Positions 17,177 to 26,073 of a stretch of DNA of 49,716 nt are shown piece by piece (within the stretch, counting starts at the first letter, position 1; each line of letters begins with the position of its first letter). The notes under the pieces were generated by a model. It worked only from the letters and a program-made list of their open reading frames with translations. It was not told where the DNA came from and did not search any database. Source of the stretch: Microbispora catharanthi. GTDB taxonomy: Bacteria > Actinomycetota > Actinomycetes > Streptosporangiales > Streptosporangiaceae. The position numbers and the translations under genes were made by a program. The stretch lies in the NCBI RefSeq assembly GCF_006334915.2, contig NZ_VDMA02000038.1, positions 1-49,716 of the forward strand, read 5' to 3'.

Positions 17177-17905
17177 GTGGATCGACAACTGCTCAGCGCC
17201 ATCGCCCATCGTGATCACCCCATCGCCGCGCCCGTCTCGGCCGCCAACCTCGATCGGCTGCTGCGCCGCGCCGCGCTGCCGGAGGGATCACGCATCCTCG
17301 ACCTGGGATGCGGCGAGGGCGAATGGTCGCTCCGGGCGCTCGAACTCGTCCCGTCCGCCCGCGCGGACGGCGTGGACATCTCCCCGCACGCCGTGGCGGC
17401 CGCGAACGCGGCGGCCGTCAGGCGAGGGCTGGCCGACCGGCTGACGCTGCACACGTCGCCGGCCGACGCCTTCACCGCCGCCCAGCCGTACGACCTGGGG
17501 TTGTGCGTGGGCTCGACACACGCCTTCGGCGGGCTGACGGAGACGATGGAGGCTCTCGCCCGGTTCGTACGGCCCGGCGGCCTCGCACTCGTGGGGGAGG
17601 GGTACTGGGAACGCCCTCCCGCTCCCGAGGTCGCAGAAGCGATCGGCGAATATCCGGATCTCGCGGGCACGGTGGAGGCCGCCGAGTCCAAGGGCTGGCT
17701 GACCGTCTACGCCCACGTGAGCGATCCGGCGGAATGGGACGAGTACGAGTGGTCGTGGACCGGCACGCTGGCGCGCTGGGCCGCGGACAACCCCGGCCCC
17801 GACGGTGAGCAGGCCCTCGCCGTGATGAGGGAGCATCGAGACATGTGGCTCGACGGCTACCGGGGTGCACTCGGTTTCGTGACCCTGCTCCTCCGCCGCA
17901 TGTGA
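17177..17905 (+). CDS. Class I SAM-dependent methyltransferase
   Basis: The 242-residue protein has SAM motif I RILDLGCGEGEWSLRALELV, an acidic residue after strand 2 (DGVDISPHAVAAANAAA), and a motif-IV-like segment (YDLGLCVGSTHAFGG), followed by RFVRPGGLALVGEGYWERPP. It is a soluble Rossmann-fold methyltransferase of unknown acceptor. GTG at 17177 is chosen because AGGA lies 7 nt upstream; an in-frame ATG at 17135 has no site. No linked biosynthetic genes indicate the substrate. Confidence 0.82.
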   Translation: MDRQLLSAIAHRDHPIAAPVSAANLDRLLRRAALPEGSRILDLGCGEGEWSLRALELVPSARADGVDISPHAVAAANAAAVRRGLADRLTLHTSPADAFTAAQPYDLGLCVGSTHAFGGLTETMEALARFVRPGGLALVGEGYWERPPAPEVAEAIGEYPDLAGTVEAAESKGWLTVYAHVSDPAEWDEYEWSWTGTLARWAADNPGPDGEQALAVMREHRDMWLDGYRGALGFVTLLLRRM

Positions 17906-17915
17906 CCCCCGGCGG

Positions 17916-18347
17916 TCAGCGGCGCAGCAGCCCTACCAGGCGGAACCCCGCGAGGACGCCGACTCCGAGGTGGGCCGTGACGAGGGCGATCTGGAAGACC
18001 CGCTGGCCCGCCGTGAGATCGGCGGCGTAGCCGCCGTCGTAGAAGCCGGACATGAAGGCGAGCACTCCGGCGACGACCAGGAGGGCCGAGGCGGGAACGG
18101 CGACGCCGCGACGACGCCGGGTCGCGCCGACGACCAGCAGGACCTGAGCGATCATCATCGGAATCGGCGCCGACAGCCGCGCCTGCGGTCCGAGGGCGTC
18201 GAGCAGGGTCGGGCTGAGGCCCGCGGACAGGGAGATGATCGCGCCGGCGACGTCCATGGCGAGCAGCAGGCCCACGCCGGCGACGAGCGCGGACGAGAGC
18301 GGGCGGGCGGCGGGAACGGTGGTGGGTGTGGCGGTGGGTGCGGACAT
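17916..18347 (-). CDS. Small four-helix membrane protein
   Basis: The 143-residue protein has about four hydrophobic helices (roughly 18-40, 58-76, 82-102, 115-138) and starts at an ATG with GAGGAGAGG upstream. No catalytic motif is visible and I cannot name a family. It is divergent from the histidine kinase at 18492, and a cluster of GGGAC/GTCCC boxes lies between the two, so it is a plausible target of that two-component system. Upstream continuation of the frame is antisense to the kinase gene. Confidence 0.7.
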   Translation of the reverse strand: MSAPTATPTTVPAARPLSSALVAGVGLLLAMDVAGAIISLSAGLSPTLLDALGPQARLSAPIPMMIAQVLLVVGATRRRRGVAVPASALLVVAGVLAFMSGFYDGGYAADLTAGQRVFQIALVTAHLGVGVLAGFRLVGLLRR

Positions 18348-18435
18348 GTCCTCTCCTCGAAGAACGCGGTGAATGGTTGCGGATTCGAGGGTCCTGCGGG
18401 GGACGTCCGGCCGGCATGAGCCGCCGGTCCTGCGC

Positions 18436-18468
18436 GGGACGGGACATCTCGTCCCGTGACGACGGGAC
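18436..18468. promoter_or_regulatory. Cluster of GGGAC/GTCCC half-sites (DosR-like boxes)
   Basis: GGGAC occurs at 18436, 18441 and 18464, and GTCCC at 18451. GGGACATCTCGTCCC (18441-18455) and GTCCCGTGACGACGGGAC (18451-18468) are two overlapping dyads. GGGAC-n-GTCCC is the core of DosR-type NarL-family operators. The cluster lies in the 144-bp gap between the divergent four-helix protein and kinase genes. Confidence 0.55.
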
Positions 18469-18491
18469 ACGCAGATGGCAACATCCCCCTC

Positions 18492-20468
18492 ATGACGGAC
18501 AGATCGGCCCGGCGCGCCGCCGTGGCGGCGGGCGCACTGCTCGTCCTGGTCCTCGGGACGCTGGTCGTCGAGCCCAGGCTGCGGCAGCTGGGCGTGACGG
18601 GGATCGTCGAACGGTTCGACGCCTTCCGCGCGGTCGCGGCGCTGTCGTTCGGCGTGCCCGGCCTCTTCGTGGTGGCGCAGCGGCCGCGGAGCCGGGTCGG
18701 CTGGGTGATGGTGGTGGTAGGGACGGCCCAGGGGCTTGGGCTCGCCCTCGGCGCGTACGGCCTGCTCGGCATCAACGACGGCACCGGCCTGCCGGGGGAC
18801 GAGTGGGCGATGTGGGTGTCCAACTGGGTGTGGATCCCCGCCTATCTCCTGGTCCCGACGATCTTCCTGCTGATCTTCCCGGACGGCCGCCTCCCTTCGC
18901 GTCGCTGGTGGCCCGCGTCGGCCGCGGCGTACGCCGGCATCGGGGTGAACACGCTCGACTGGATGCTCCGCCCGGTGACCTACGAGCAGGTCCCCGGGCT
19001 CTTCCCCAAGGGGTACGCCGGCGTGCTGGCCGGACTCACCGGGGTCCCGGACGTCCTCAGGACCGCGGGCACGGTGTGCACGGTCGGCGCGGTGCTCGCC
19101 GCGGTCGGCTCGCTCGTCGGCCGTTATCGGTCGGCGGACGATGAGGTGCGACGGCGGCTCCAATGGGTGCTGGCCGCCGCGCTGCTGACGGTGGGCCTGC
19201 TCGGCGTCGCCCTGTTCGTGCCGTGGGGGCCGGTCATCGTGGCGCTCGCCGCCGTCCCGCTGCCGGTGGCGGTGTCCGTGGCCGTCGTCGCGCACCGCCT
19301 CTGGGACCTCGATCTCCTGCTGTCGCGCGCGCTCGCGTTCGGAGCCGTCAGCGTCGCCCTGCTGGCCACGTACGCCCTGGTCGCGGCCACGCTCGGGAAC
19401 GCGATCGGCTCCGGCGCGTCCGCACTGATCGTGGCGCTCGCGGTGCACCCTCTCTATCTGCGGGTGTCCGCCGCAGCGAACCGCCTCGTGTACGGCGATC
19501 GCGACGACCCGGCGCGTGCGCTGCGTCGCCTCGGTGTGCGGCTCTCGGACGCGGGTGCGCCCGGTGACCTCCTGGAGCGGATGGCCGCGGAGGTCGGGCG
19601 GGTCCTGCGCATCCACTACGTGGCCGTCGAGGAGCCGGGTGCGGTCGTGGCCTCCTGGGGACGACCGAGCGGCGCCGACACAAGTGAGAGCGTTCCGCTC
19701 CTCTACCAGGGCGAGCGGGTCGGCACGCTGCTGCTGGGGGAGCGGCTGCGCCCCAAGGACCGTGCCCTGCTGGCGCAGCTCGCGCCGCACGTCGCGGTGG
19801 CCGTGCGGGCGCACCGCCTCGGGGCCGATCTCGAGCGTTCGCACGGGCGGCTGCTGGCGGCCCGGCAGGAGGAGCGTGACCGGCTACTCTACGAACTCCA
19901 CGACGGGCTCGGCCCCACGCTGGCGGCCCTCGCGCTGCAGGTGGACCGCGGCAGGCGCCTGGTCGACACCGACCCGGAAGGCGCCAAACGAGTGATGGAC
20001 GAGCTGTCGGGCCGCATCCGCGGCACGGTCGAGAACGTCCGTGCGATCGTCAACGACCTGCGCCCGCCGCCCCTGGACACGCTGGGGCTCACGGGCGCGC
20101 TGGCCGAGCTCGGCAGGGGCTTCGCGGGCGACCTCGCGGTCGAGGTGGAGGCCCCGCCCGACCTGCCCGCCCTTCCGCCGCCGGTCGAGCTGGCCGCCTA
20201 CCGGATCGCGGCCGAGGCCATGACGAACGCCGTACGGCACGCCATGGCGTCCCGATGCACGGTCAGCCTGCGGGCGTGCGACGCGCCGGGCGTTCTGGAG
20301 CTGCGGGTCGACGACGACGGCGTCGGGGTGGGGGCTCCCGCCCGCCACGGGTTCGGCCTCGCCTCCATGCGGCGCCGGTCCGAGGAGCTCGACGGCACCT
20401 TCGAACTGCTCGACCAGGCCGGGGCGGGCACGCACCTGGTCGTACGGCTCCCGCTGGCGGTCCGATGA
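18492..20468 (+). CDS. NarL-type sensor histidine kinase, large membrane sensor
   Basis: The 658-residue kinase has about ten hydrophobic segments in residues 8-325, a GAF-like or linker region (about 340-445), the HisKA_3 motif LLYELHDGLGPTLAALALQV with H470, and an HATPase domain (EAMTNAVRHA, DDDGVGVG, HGFGLASMRRRSEEL). It is coupled to the response regulator by a 4-nt ATGA overlap. The start is uncertain: ATG 18492 is chosen over GTG 18456 because the latter lies within the operator cluster. The signal is unknown; the many-helix sensor suggests a membrane or redox cue. Confidence 0.9.
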   Translation: MTDRSARRAAVAAGALLVLVLGTLVVEPRLRQLGVTGIVERFDAFRAVAALSFGVPGLFVVAQRPRSRVGWVMVVVGTAQGLGLALGAYGLLGINDGTGLPGDEWAMWVSNWVWIPAYLLVPTIFLLIFPDGRLPSRRWWPASAAAYAGIGVNTLDWMLRPVTYEQVPGLFPKGYAGVLAGLTGVPDVLRTAGTVCTVGAVLAAVGSLVGRYRSADDEVRRRLQWVLAAALLTVGLLGVALFVPWGPVIVALAAVPLPVAVSVAVVAHRLWDLDLLLSRALAFGAVSVALLATYALVAATLGNAIGSGASALIVALAVHPLYLRVSAAANRLVYGDRDDPARALRRLGVRLSDAGAPGDLLERMAAEVGRVLRIHYVAVEEPGAVVASWGRPSGADTSESVPLLYQGERVGTLLLGERLRPKDRALLAQLAPHVAVAVRAHRLGADLERSHGRLLAARQEERDRLLYELHDGLGPTLAALALQVDRGRRLVDTDPEGAKRVMDELSGRIRGTVENVRAIVNDLRPPPLDTLGLTGALAELGRGFAGDLAVEVEAPPDLPALPPPVELAAYRIAAEAMTNAVRHAMASRCTVSLRACDAPGVLELRVDDDGVGVGAPARHGFGLASMRRRSEELDGTFELLDQAGAGTHLVVRLPLAVR

Positions 20469-21103
20469 TCCGCGTCATGGTGGTGGAGGACCACCCGGTG
20501 TTCGCCGAAGGGCTGGTCGCGCTCTTCCGCGATCTGCCCGAGGTGGAGGTCGCGGGGGTGGCGAGCACCGGCGAGGCGGCCGTCGAGCTGGTGGACCAGG
20601 TCGCCCCCGACGTCATCCTGATGGATCTGCACCTGCCGGGCATGAGCGGGATCGAAGCGACGTCCCGCATCACGGCCCGGCATCCCGGCGTGGCCGTGCT
20701 GGCCCTGACCATGTTGTCCGACGACGCGTCGATCCTCGCCGCCGTACGGGCCGGCGCCCGCGGCTACCTGCTCAAAGAGGCGACGCCCGCCGACATCGTG
20801 CGCTCGCTGGAGGCGGTGGCCTCGGGACAGGTCGTGTTCGGCGCGGCGACCGGAAGCCGGGTGCTGGCCGCTCTCACCGCGTCGGCCGTACGGCCCCGGC
20901 CGGTGCCCGAGCTGACGGAACGCGAACTGGAGGTGCTGGACCTCGTCGCCTCCGGTCTCACCAACCACGCCATCGCGCGGCGCCTGTATCTGAGCGAGAA
21001 GACCATACGCAACCACGTGTCGAACATCTTCGCCAAGCTCGGCGTCTCCGATCGTGCCGCGGCGGTGGCGCGCGCCAGGGACGCCGGCCTCGGCGGGCGG
21101 TAG
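20465..21103 (+). CDS. NarL/FixJ-family response regulator
   Basis: The 212-residue protein has a receiver domain (E8-D9, D54 in ILMDLHL, K104 in YLLKEA) and a LuxR-type helix-turn-helix (about 150-208, LTERELEVLDLVASGLTNHA, KTIRNHVSNIFAKLG). Its ATG overlaps the kinase stop by 4 nt. It probably binds the GGGAC/GTCCC boxes upstream of its own operon, since NarL-family regulators such as DosR recognise this core. The longer upstream frame is a shadow of the kinase gene. Confidence 0.92.
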   Translation: MIRVMVVEDHPVFAEGLVALFRDLPEVEVAGVASTGEAAVELVDQVAPDVILMDLHLPGMSGIEATSRITARHPGVAVLALTMLSDDASILAAVRAGARGYLLKEATPADIVRSLEAVASGQVVFGAATGSRVLAALTASAVRPRPVPELTERELEVLDLVASGLTNHAIARRLYLSEKTIRNHVSNIFAKLGVSDRAAAVARARDAGLGGR

Positions 21104-21221
21104 GGATCCGGCGAACACCAGGCCATACCGGTGCTTCAGCCGGAGCGGCTGCGAAGTGTCATGGACGTCCAGCGGTGAAGAGCGCCGGGAACCGCCGCGG
21201 TATGCCACCGCGGCGAGTGCG

Positions 21222-21233
21222 TACAGTGAGGAG
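21222..21233 (+). promoter_or_regulatory. Probable leaderless promoter (-10 TACAGT)
   Basis: TACAGT at 21222-21227 ends 6 nt before the GTG at 21234. This spacing puts the transcription start at or next to the start codon. GAGGAG touches the GTG directly, too close for a normal Shine-Dalgarno site. Confidence 0.5.
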
Positions 21234-21845
21234 GTGCTGATCCATCCCTGGGACTCCGCCACCGACGAGGAGGCGCTGGCCTTCGTCCGCGCGAACGAGT
21301 TCGGTCACCTCATCGCGTCCGGGCGCGACCGCGACGTGCCGGTGGTCGTGCCGACACAGTTCCTCCTCGCCGACGCGTCCACGATTCTGCTGCACCTCGC
21401 CCGGCCGAACCCCGTCTGGTCGGCGATCGAGGAGAACCCCGCCGTGGTCATGGCCGTGGCCGGCGACTGGGCGTACGTCGAGGGGGCGTGGAAGGCGCTG
21501 CCCGGCGCCGACGAGGATCCCCGGCTCGGCGTCCCCACGACGTACTACGCGGCCGTCCAGCTGGTCTGTCACGCGGAGGTCGTCGACGACCCGGACGGGA
21601 AGCTCGGCATCCTGCGTGCCCAGCTCGCCCGCCTGGACCACGGCCTCGCCGACCCCGCCGAGCATCACCGGCGCCTGCCGGGTATCCGCGGCCTCCGGCT
21701 GGCCGTGCAGAAGGTCAACGGCAAGTTCAAGTACGGCGGGAACGTGGACGAGGCCCACCGCCGGTACGTCGCGGAACGCCTCGCGGAGCGCGGCGGCCCC
21801 GGCGACCGTGCGGCCCGCGAGCACCTTTTGCGCCGGCTCGCCTGA
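21234..21845 (+). CDS. PaiB-like FMN-binding protein
   Basis: The 203-residue protein starts VLIHPWDSATDEEALAFVRA and contains GHLIASGRDRDVPVVVPTQF and LHLARPNPVWSAIEENP, then WAYVEGAWKALPGAD and TYYAAVQLVCHAEVV. This is the split-barrel flavin-binding pattern of the PaiB/FMN-binding negative transcriptional regulator family. Family members bind FMN; a regulator role is proven for few. The C-terminal KVNGKFKYGGN motif is typical. It stands alone downstream of a two-component system and appears leaderless. Confidence 0.82.
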   Translation: MLIHPWDSATDEEALAFVRANEFGHLIASGRDRDVPVVVPTQFLLADASTILLHLARPNPVWSAIEENPAVVMAVAGDWAYVEGAWKALPGADEDPRLGVPTTYYAAVQLVCHAEVVDDPDGKLGILRAQLARLDHGLADPAEHHRRLPGIRGLRLAVQKVNGKFKYGGNVDEAHRRYVAERLAERGGPGDRAAREHLLRRLA

Positions 21846-22132
21846 CACCCGGAGGAACCGCTTGCGAGGTCCCGTCACAGGGCGGTGCGGATCGGCGTAT
21901 CCCCTTCCGCCAAGACCGGCATTCCCCATGGCCTTTGCTGAGCCGATACCTGATGACTTCCTGTCGTGCTCGGGTCCGCACCGTTCCTCCCGATCGACGC
22001 CTGTGTGGACTCAGAAGCGCGACTGCCGCCGACTGGGCGGAGCAGCACCACGACGTGGCCATGGTCGGCGAGACCCGGTCAGGCAGATCGGATGTACTAC
22101 CGCGTCCCCCTTGCCGGCCGAGGAACGATTAC

Positions 22133-22654
22133 ATGCCGAACCCAGCCCTCAACGAGCGAGAACTGGCCTTTCTGCGAACACTTCGCCGAGGTCAAGTCAT
22201 AACGGGAAGAGTCATCGAGATCGCCGACTTCGGTGTGACCTTCGTGGACATCGGCGGCTTCACCGCAATGATCAATATCCCTGAGCTGTCGTGGCGGCGC
22301 GTAGATCACCCTGCGGATGTGGTCACCGTCGGCCAAGAGGTCACGGCCGAGGTTCTCGACGTCGATGTCGAGCGCGGGCGCGTGCCGCTGTCTCTCAAGG
22401 CGCTCCAGAAAGACCCGCTGCTCGACCTTCGGCAGCAGATCGGCCGCGCGGTCACCGGTTCGGTCACCAAGGTCGCTCCCATCGGCGCATTCGTCCGCAT
22501 CGAAGACGCGACGAACGGGTTCGAGGGCCTCGTGCCCAGCTCCGAACTGGCCGACAGGGACGTGAAGCCCGGTGACATCCTGACGGTGGAGATCGTTCGA
22601 GTCGATCTCAGTCGGCGTCGGATCGAACTCGCCCTGCGGGCGGGGCGAGCATGA
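22133..22654 (+). CDS. Two-domain S1 RNA-binding protein
   Basis: The 173-residue protein has two S1 domains. The first (about 18-90) is GQVITGRVIEIADFGVTFVD then MINIPELSWRRVD; the second (about 102-170) is IGRAVTGSVTKVAPIGAFVR then FEGLVPSSELADRDVKPGD. It resembles a shortened ribosomal protein S1 and probably binds RNA, perhaps modulating translation. ATG with AGGAA at 8-nt spacing defines the start. A 43-codon ORF overlaps its stop by ATGA and a 62-codon ORF follows, forming a compact cluster. About 290 bp upstream contain no gene I can support. Confidence 0.8.
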   Translation: MPNPALNERELAFLRTLRRGQVITGRVIEIADFGVTFVDIGGFTAMINIPELSWRRVDHPADVVTVGQEVTAEVLDVDVERGRVPLSLKALQKDPLLDLRQQIGRAVTGSVTKVAPIGAFVRIEDATNGFEGLVPSSELADRDVKPGDILTVEIVRVDLSRRRIELALRAGRA

Positions 22655-22782
22655 GACGCCGCCGCGGGAGCCGGGACGCCGCCGAGGTCGACGCCCGGGA
22701 GCGGGACCACAAGACCGAATGCAGCCCGGAGAGCTGGGGCTACACGCCGGACTCCAACAGCTCGGAGTTGCGCAGTGAGTAG
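22651..22782 (+). CDS. 43-residue small protein, coupled to S1 gene
   Basis: ATG overlaps the S1-protein stop (ATGA). The product begins MRRRRGSRDAAEVDARERDH and then has CSPESWGYTPDSNS before the TAG, so it is basic at the N-terminus and has one Cys and one Trp. It is too short for family recognition. The 4-nt overlap with an evident gene and absence of rare codons favour translation, but this could be a chance frame. Confidence 0.4.
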   Translation: MRRRRGSRDAAEVDARERDHKTECSPESWGYTPDSNSSELRSE

Positions 22783-22963
22783 GAGGCGGTATGTGGCAAG
22801 AGGGGTGCCGGGCGGCTACCGGATCTGGGACAACAAAGCCCGCCGATGGTGGGGAGATCTCTACGAGCTGTGCCCCGACGATCTGCTGGACGAACTGAAC
22901 GGCGGCGCGAACCACGAGAAGATCACCGCTCTGCTCAAACGGCACCGAGCCCTCAAGCGCTGA
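22775..22963 (+). CDS. 62-residue small protein, unknown
   Basis: A GTG start overlaps the preceding small ORF by 8 nt. The product MSRRRYVARGVPGGYRIWDN continues ARRWWGDLYELCPDDLLDEL and ends in a basic helix (LLKRHRALKR). The aromatic-rich core (YRIWD, RRWWGDLYE) looks like a folded mini-domain. No family is recognised. Its association with the S1 protein suggests a nucleic-acid-related role, by inference only. Confidence 0.45.
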   Translation: MSRRRYVARGVPGGYRIWDNKARRWWGDLYELCPDDLLDELNGGANHEKITALLKRHRALKR

Positions 22964-23248
22964 TCAGCCGCCTGCGTGGGGCAGGCGTCACGCCGATCTG
23001 GCTGTGCCGAGCCCCATGGCTCACCGTATTGCGCTTGGGCGTCTCCGGGCGCTCCACCCTGCTGACGACGAACTCCCAGGCATCCGTCCAGGCGACGGGT
23101 TCCACCGGCGGCTCGTCGGCCTTCCCGGCGGTCCTGCGGAGCGCCACGACTGCCTCAACTCCAGCCTCGGGTCCGCACCGGCGAAGAACTCGCACGACCG
23201 CGCACCGGGGATGCGCGACTTGTCGTACCCGAGGTGTAGAAGTGGGGC

Positions 23249-24343
23249 GTGGTTGCTGAGACGACCTGGGCGCAGGTGCTCGCCTGGAGGCTGAGACGGC
23301 AGTTCGTCGAGCCCGCGGGCGGCGGCGACGCGGTGGCGATCGCCCGGCGGCTGTGCGGGGTGCAGGCGCAGGTCGCCTCGTCGGCGGCGCTGGCCGTGGC
23401 CGTACGGCATGCGAGCCCGCGCCCAGGAGAGATCGAGGACGCCCTGTGGCGTGACCGCACGCTGGTCAAGACCTGGGCGATGCGCAGCACGCTCCATCTC
23501 CTCCCTGCCGACGAGCTGCCCGCCTACCGGGCCGCCCTCGGGGCGCTGCGATTCTGGGAGAGAGCCTCCTGGCAGCGCGGTCACGGGGTGTCCGCCCGGG
23601 AGATCGAGGCCGTCGTGGACGCCGTTCCGCGTGCGTTGTCCGGCCGGGTGCTGACCCGCGAGGAGCTGGTCGAGGCGGTCATCGAGGTGACCGGGGACGC
23701 CCACCTGAGGGAGGCCCTCACGTCCGGGTGGGGCGCGCTGCTCAAGCCGCTCAGCTTCCTGGGCGAGCTGTGCTACGGCCCGCCGCGTGACCGCAGGGTC
23801 ACCTTCACCACGCCGGCCGACTGGCTTCCGGGCGGCCGGGGGGAGGCGCTCTCCCCGAAGGAAGGGGGAGTGCGCGTGCTCCGGGCGTTCCTCGGCGCCC
23901 ACGGCCCGGCCACCCCCCGGATGTTCGACGCCTGGCTGTTCCGCGGTGTCACGCCGAAGGCCGTCCTGCGCGGCTGGTTCGGGGAGCTGGAGGGTGAACT
24001 CGCGCAGGTCGAGGTGGAGGGCATGCCCGCCGTCCTGCCGGCGGAGCTTCTCGACGACCTGCTGGCCTGCCCGCCGTCGGAGGACGTGCATCTGCTGCCC
24101 GGCTTCGACCAGTTCATCCTGGGCGCGCCGCGTGACCTGGAACCGCTCCTGCCGAAGGCCGTACGGCCCAAGGTGAGCCGGGCGGCGGGGTGGATCTCGC
24201 CCGTGGTGATCCATCGGGGCCGGGTGGCGGGTGTGTGGGAGGCCAAGGAGGGGCGTCCGGTTGTGGAGCTCTTCGAACCGGTGCCGGAGCACCTCCTGGC
24301 CGAGGAGACCGACCGAATCGCCATGCTCCTCGACCGGTTGTAA
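23249..24343 (+). CDS. AlkZ-like winged-helix DNA glycosylase family protein
   Basis: The 364-residue protein belongs to the HTH_42/winged-helix AlkZ superfamily: VLAWRLRRQFVEPAGG, then RRLCGVQAQVASSAALAVAV containing the catalytic Q-x-Q signature (Q39, Q41), KTWAMRSTLHLLPADELPAY, and LLPGFDQFILGAPRD near the C-terminus. AlkZ enzymes unhook interstrand crosslinks by excising alkylated bases, and producers of DNA-alkylating antibiotics carry self-resistance homologues. No such biosynthetic genes are visible here, so a housekeeping repair role is as likely. GTG start, with no clear Shine-Dalgarno site. Confidence 0.82.
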   Translation: MVAETTWAQVLAWRLRRQFVEPAGGGDAVAIARRLCGVQAQVASSAALAVAVRHASPRPGEIEDALWRDRTLVKTWAMRSTLHLLPADELPAYRAALGALRFWERASWQRGHGVSAREIEAVVDAVPRALSGRVLTREELVEAVIEVTGDAHLREALTSGWGALLKPLSFLGELCYGPPRDRRVTFTTPADWLPGGRGEALSPKEGGVRVLRAFLGAHGPATPRMFDAWLFRGVTPKAVLRGWFGELEGELAQVEVEGMPAVLPAELLDDLLACPPSEDVHLLPGFDQFILGAPRDLEPLLPKAVRPKVSRAAGWISPVVIHRGRVAGVWEAKEGRPVVELFEPVPEHLLAEETDRIAMLLDRL

Positions 24344-24360
24344 CTCACCGGGCGGGCCGG

Positions 24361-25101
24361 TCAGGTCACCTCCTCGCGGAGCACGCGGACGAGGCCGGCG
24401 GCCATGGGGATGACGATCCAGAAGACGACCGATGCCGCGAGGCGGGCTCCCTCGCTCCAGGTCATGTCGCCCCTCATCAGCGGAGTGGCGGTGGTGTTGA
24501 GGTCGAGCCACTCGGCGAGGGCCGCGCCGGCAGAGCCGAGCCTGCCGACGACGGCCCACAGGACCGGAGTCGAGAAGTTGATCACGATCGCGGCGGGCGC
24601 GTTGAGAAGCAGCGCGCCGAGGGCGAGGCCCGCCGCGGCCACGAGGACGTTCCCTCCGGTCCAGCCGAGCAGCCCGAGAGGCTGGACCTCCCAGTTGGCG
24701 GCCATGTTCCGGACCTCGGACACGACGGCCGTGGCCGGCACCGCGACCACTATGGCGAACAGCGAGAGCGCCACCGCCGCGAGCAGGGGCGGCAGGCATT
24801 TGGCGGCGAGGACGCGATGGCGGCGCGGTTCGAGCACGAAGGTGGTCAGCGCCGTGCGATGCGCCCACTCGCCGGTCACCGTGAGGATGCCGAGCACCGG
24901 GAGCAGGGTGCCGAGGGCGATCCCCGCCGTGCCCACGAGGGTCTGCAGCTTCGGCCCGACGACGGCGCCGCGCGCGACGACGGACGCGACCACCAGCGCG
25001 ACCATGACCACAGCGATGATCTTGCCGCTTCGGGTGTCGACGAGCTTGCGGGCTTCGACCGCGAGCAGCCTGCGGAACGGGATCGGCGTGTCGGCGTTCA
25101 T
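24361..25101 (-). CDS. ABC-2-type exporter permease
   Basis: The 246-residue protein has about six membrane helices (first at about 28-50, last at 220-240) and starts MNADTPIPFRRLLAVEARKL, a typical ABC-2 permease N-terminus. ATG 25101 follows AGGA. An alternative in-frame ATG at 25173 overlaps the stop of the ATPase gene (ATGA) and would add 24 residues. With the ATPase upstream it forms an exporter next to a divergent two-component system, the arrangement seen for peptide or antibiotic response transporters. The substrate is unknown. Confidence 0.85.
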   Translation of the reverse strand: MNADTPIPFRRLLAVEARKLVDTRSGKIIAVVMVALVVASVVARGAVVGPKLQTLVGTAGIALGTLLPVLGILTVTGEWAHRTALTTFVLEPRRHRVLAAKCLPPLLAAVALSLFAIVVAVPATAVVSEVRNMAANWEVQPLGLLGWTGGNVLVAAAGLALGALLLNAPAAIVINFSTPVLWAVVGRLGSAGAALAEWLDLNTTATPLMRGDMTWSEGARLAASVVFWIVIPMAAGLVRVLREEVT

Positions 25102-25169
25102 CTTTTCGTCCTTCGTGATGGGACTCGGCGCGGCCCCCGCGATGTCGTTCAGGTGGTGGCCGGCGCGGG

Positions 25170-25925
25170 TCATGCGCTGCCCCGGCCGGCGCCGGCTCCC
25201 GGGGACGCGGTGGCGCCCGGGCTCCGGTCCGTGTGCGCGGTCAGCTCGAGGAAGGTCTCTTCGAGGCCACGGCCCCGGCTGAGTTCGTCGGCCGTGCCCT
25301 GGGCGAGCACACGGCCCCGGCCGATCATCACGATGTGGTCCGCCACCTGTTCCACCTCGTGCAGCAGGTGCGAACTGAGCAGCACGGCGCACCCGGCCTC
25401 GGCGAGGTCGCGCAGCAGGCGGCGCATCCAGCGGATGCCCTGGGGATCCAGGCCGTTGGCGGGCTCGTCCAGGACGAGCACCTCGGGAGCGCCGAGCAGG
25501 GCGTGCGCGATGCCGAGCCGCTGGCGCATTCCGAGTGAGTAGCCGCCGAACGTCCGCCGGCTCTCCCGCTCGGTCAGCCCCACCAGGTCGAGCACCTCGC
25601 CGACCCGGGTGCGCGGCAGTCCGAGCGTCATCGCGCCGAGGGTCAGGACCTCCCTGCCGGTGCGGCCGGGATGCTGGGCCCCGGCGTCGAGCAGGGTGCC
25701 GACCCGCAGACCCGGGCAGGCCGTCTCGGCGTACGGCAGGCCGAGCACGGTCGCCGAACCGGAGGAGGGGCGGGCGAGCCCCACCAGGATGCGCAGGGCC
25801 GTCGACTTCCCGGCGCCGTTGGGCCCGAGGAAGCCGGTGACGCTCCCGGCCCCGACGGTGAAGGTCACGTCGTCGAGCGCCTTCACCTTCCCATAGATCT
25901 TGCTGACGTGTCTGAACTCGATCAC
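25170..25925 (-). CDS. ABC transporter ATPase
   Basis: The 251-residue protein has Walker A GPNGAGKST (34-42), signature GYSLGMRQRLGIAHAL, Walker B VLVLDEPANGLDP and the H-loop VLLSSHLLHE. The start is GTG 25925 (VIEFRHVSKIYGKVKALDDV) with GGTGGA upstream; the longer frame adds an Arg-rich segment unlikely to be translated. The short Pro/Gly/Ala tail is unusual but small. It pairs with the ABC-2 permease downstream. The 162-bp gap to the divergent histidine kinase probably holds the operators. Confidence 0.93.
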   Translation of the reverse strand: MIEFRHVSKIYGKVKALDDVTFTVGAGSVTGFLGPNGAGKSTALRILVGLARPSSGSATVLGLPYAETACPGLRVGTLLDAGAQHPGRTGREVLTLGAMTLGLPRTRVGEVLDLVGLTERESRRTFGGYSLGMRQRLGIAHALLGAPEVLVLDEPANGLDPQGIRWMRRLLRDLAEAGCAVLLSSHLLHEVEQVADHIVMIGRGRVLAQGTADELSRGRGLEETFLELTAHTDRSPGATASPGAGAGRGSA

Positions 25926-26073
25926 GCTGCCAGTCCACCGCGAGGGCGGACGCCGCCGCATCGGACCGGAGTCCGCCACGTCTCGACACGGGGCCCAGTC
26001 GTGCGGCCGCAGGCGATACCCACGGTTGTCCACAGGTCGACCCAGGTCGCTAAAACCTGTTCGGTGTGGTCCC

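Noticed and set aside
22791..22895. 34-codon ORF with GGAGG upstream inside the 62-residue ORF
   Set aside because: The product has no coherent composition and the overlapping frame shows better coding character.
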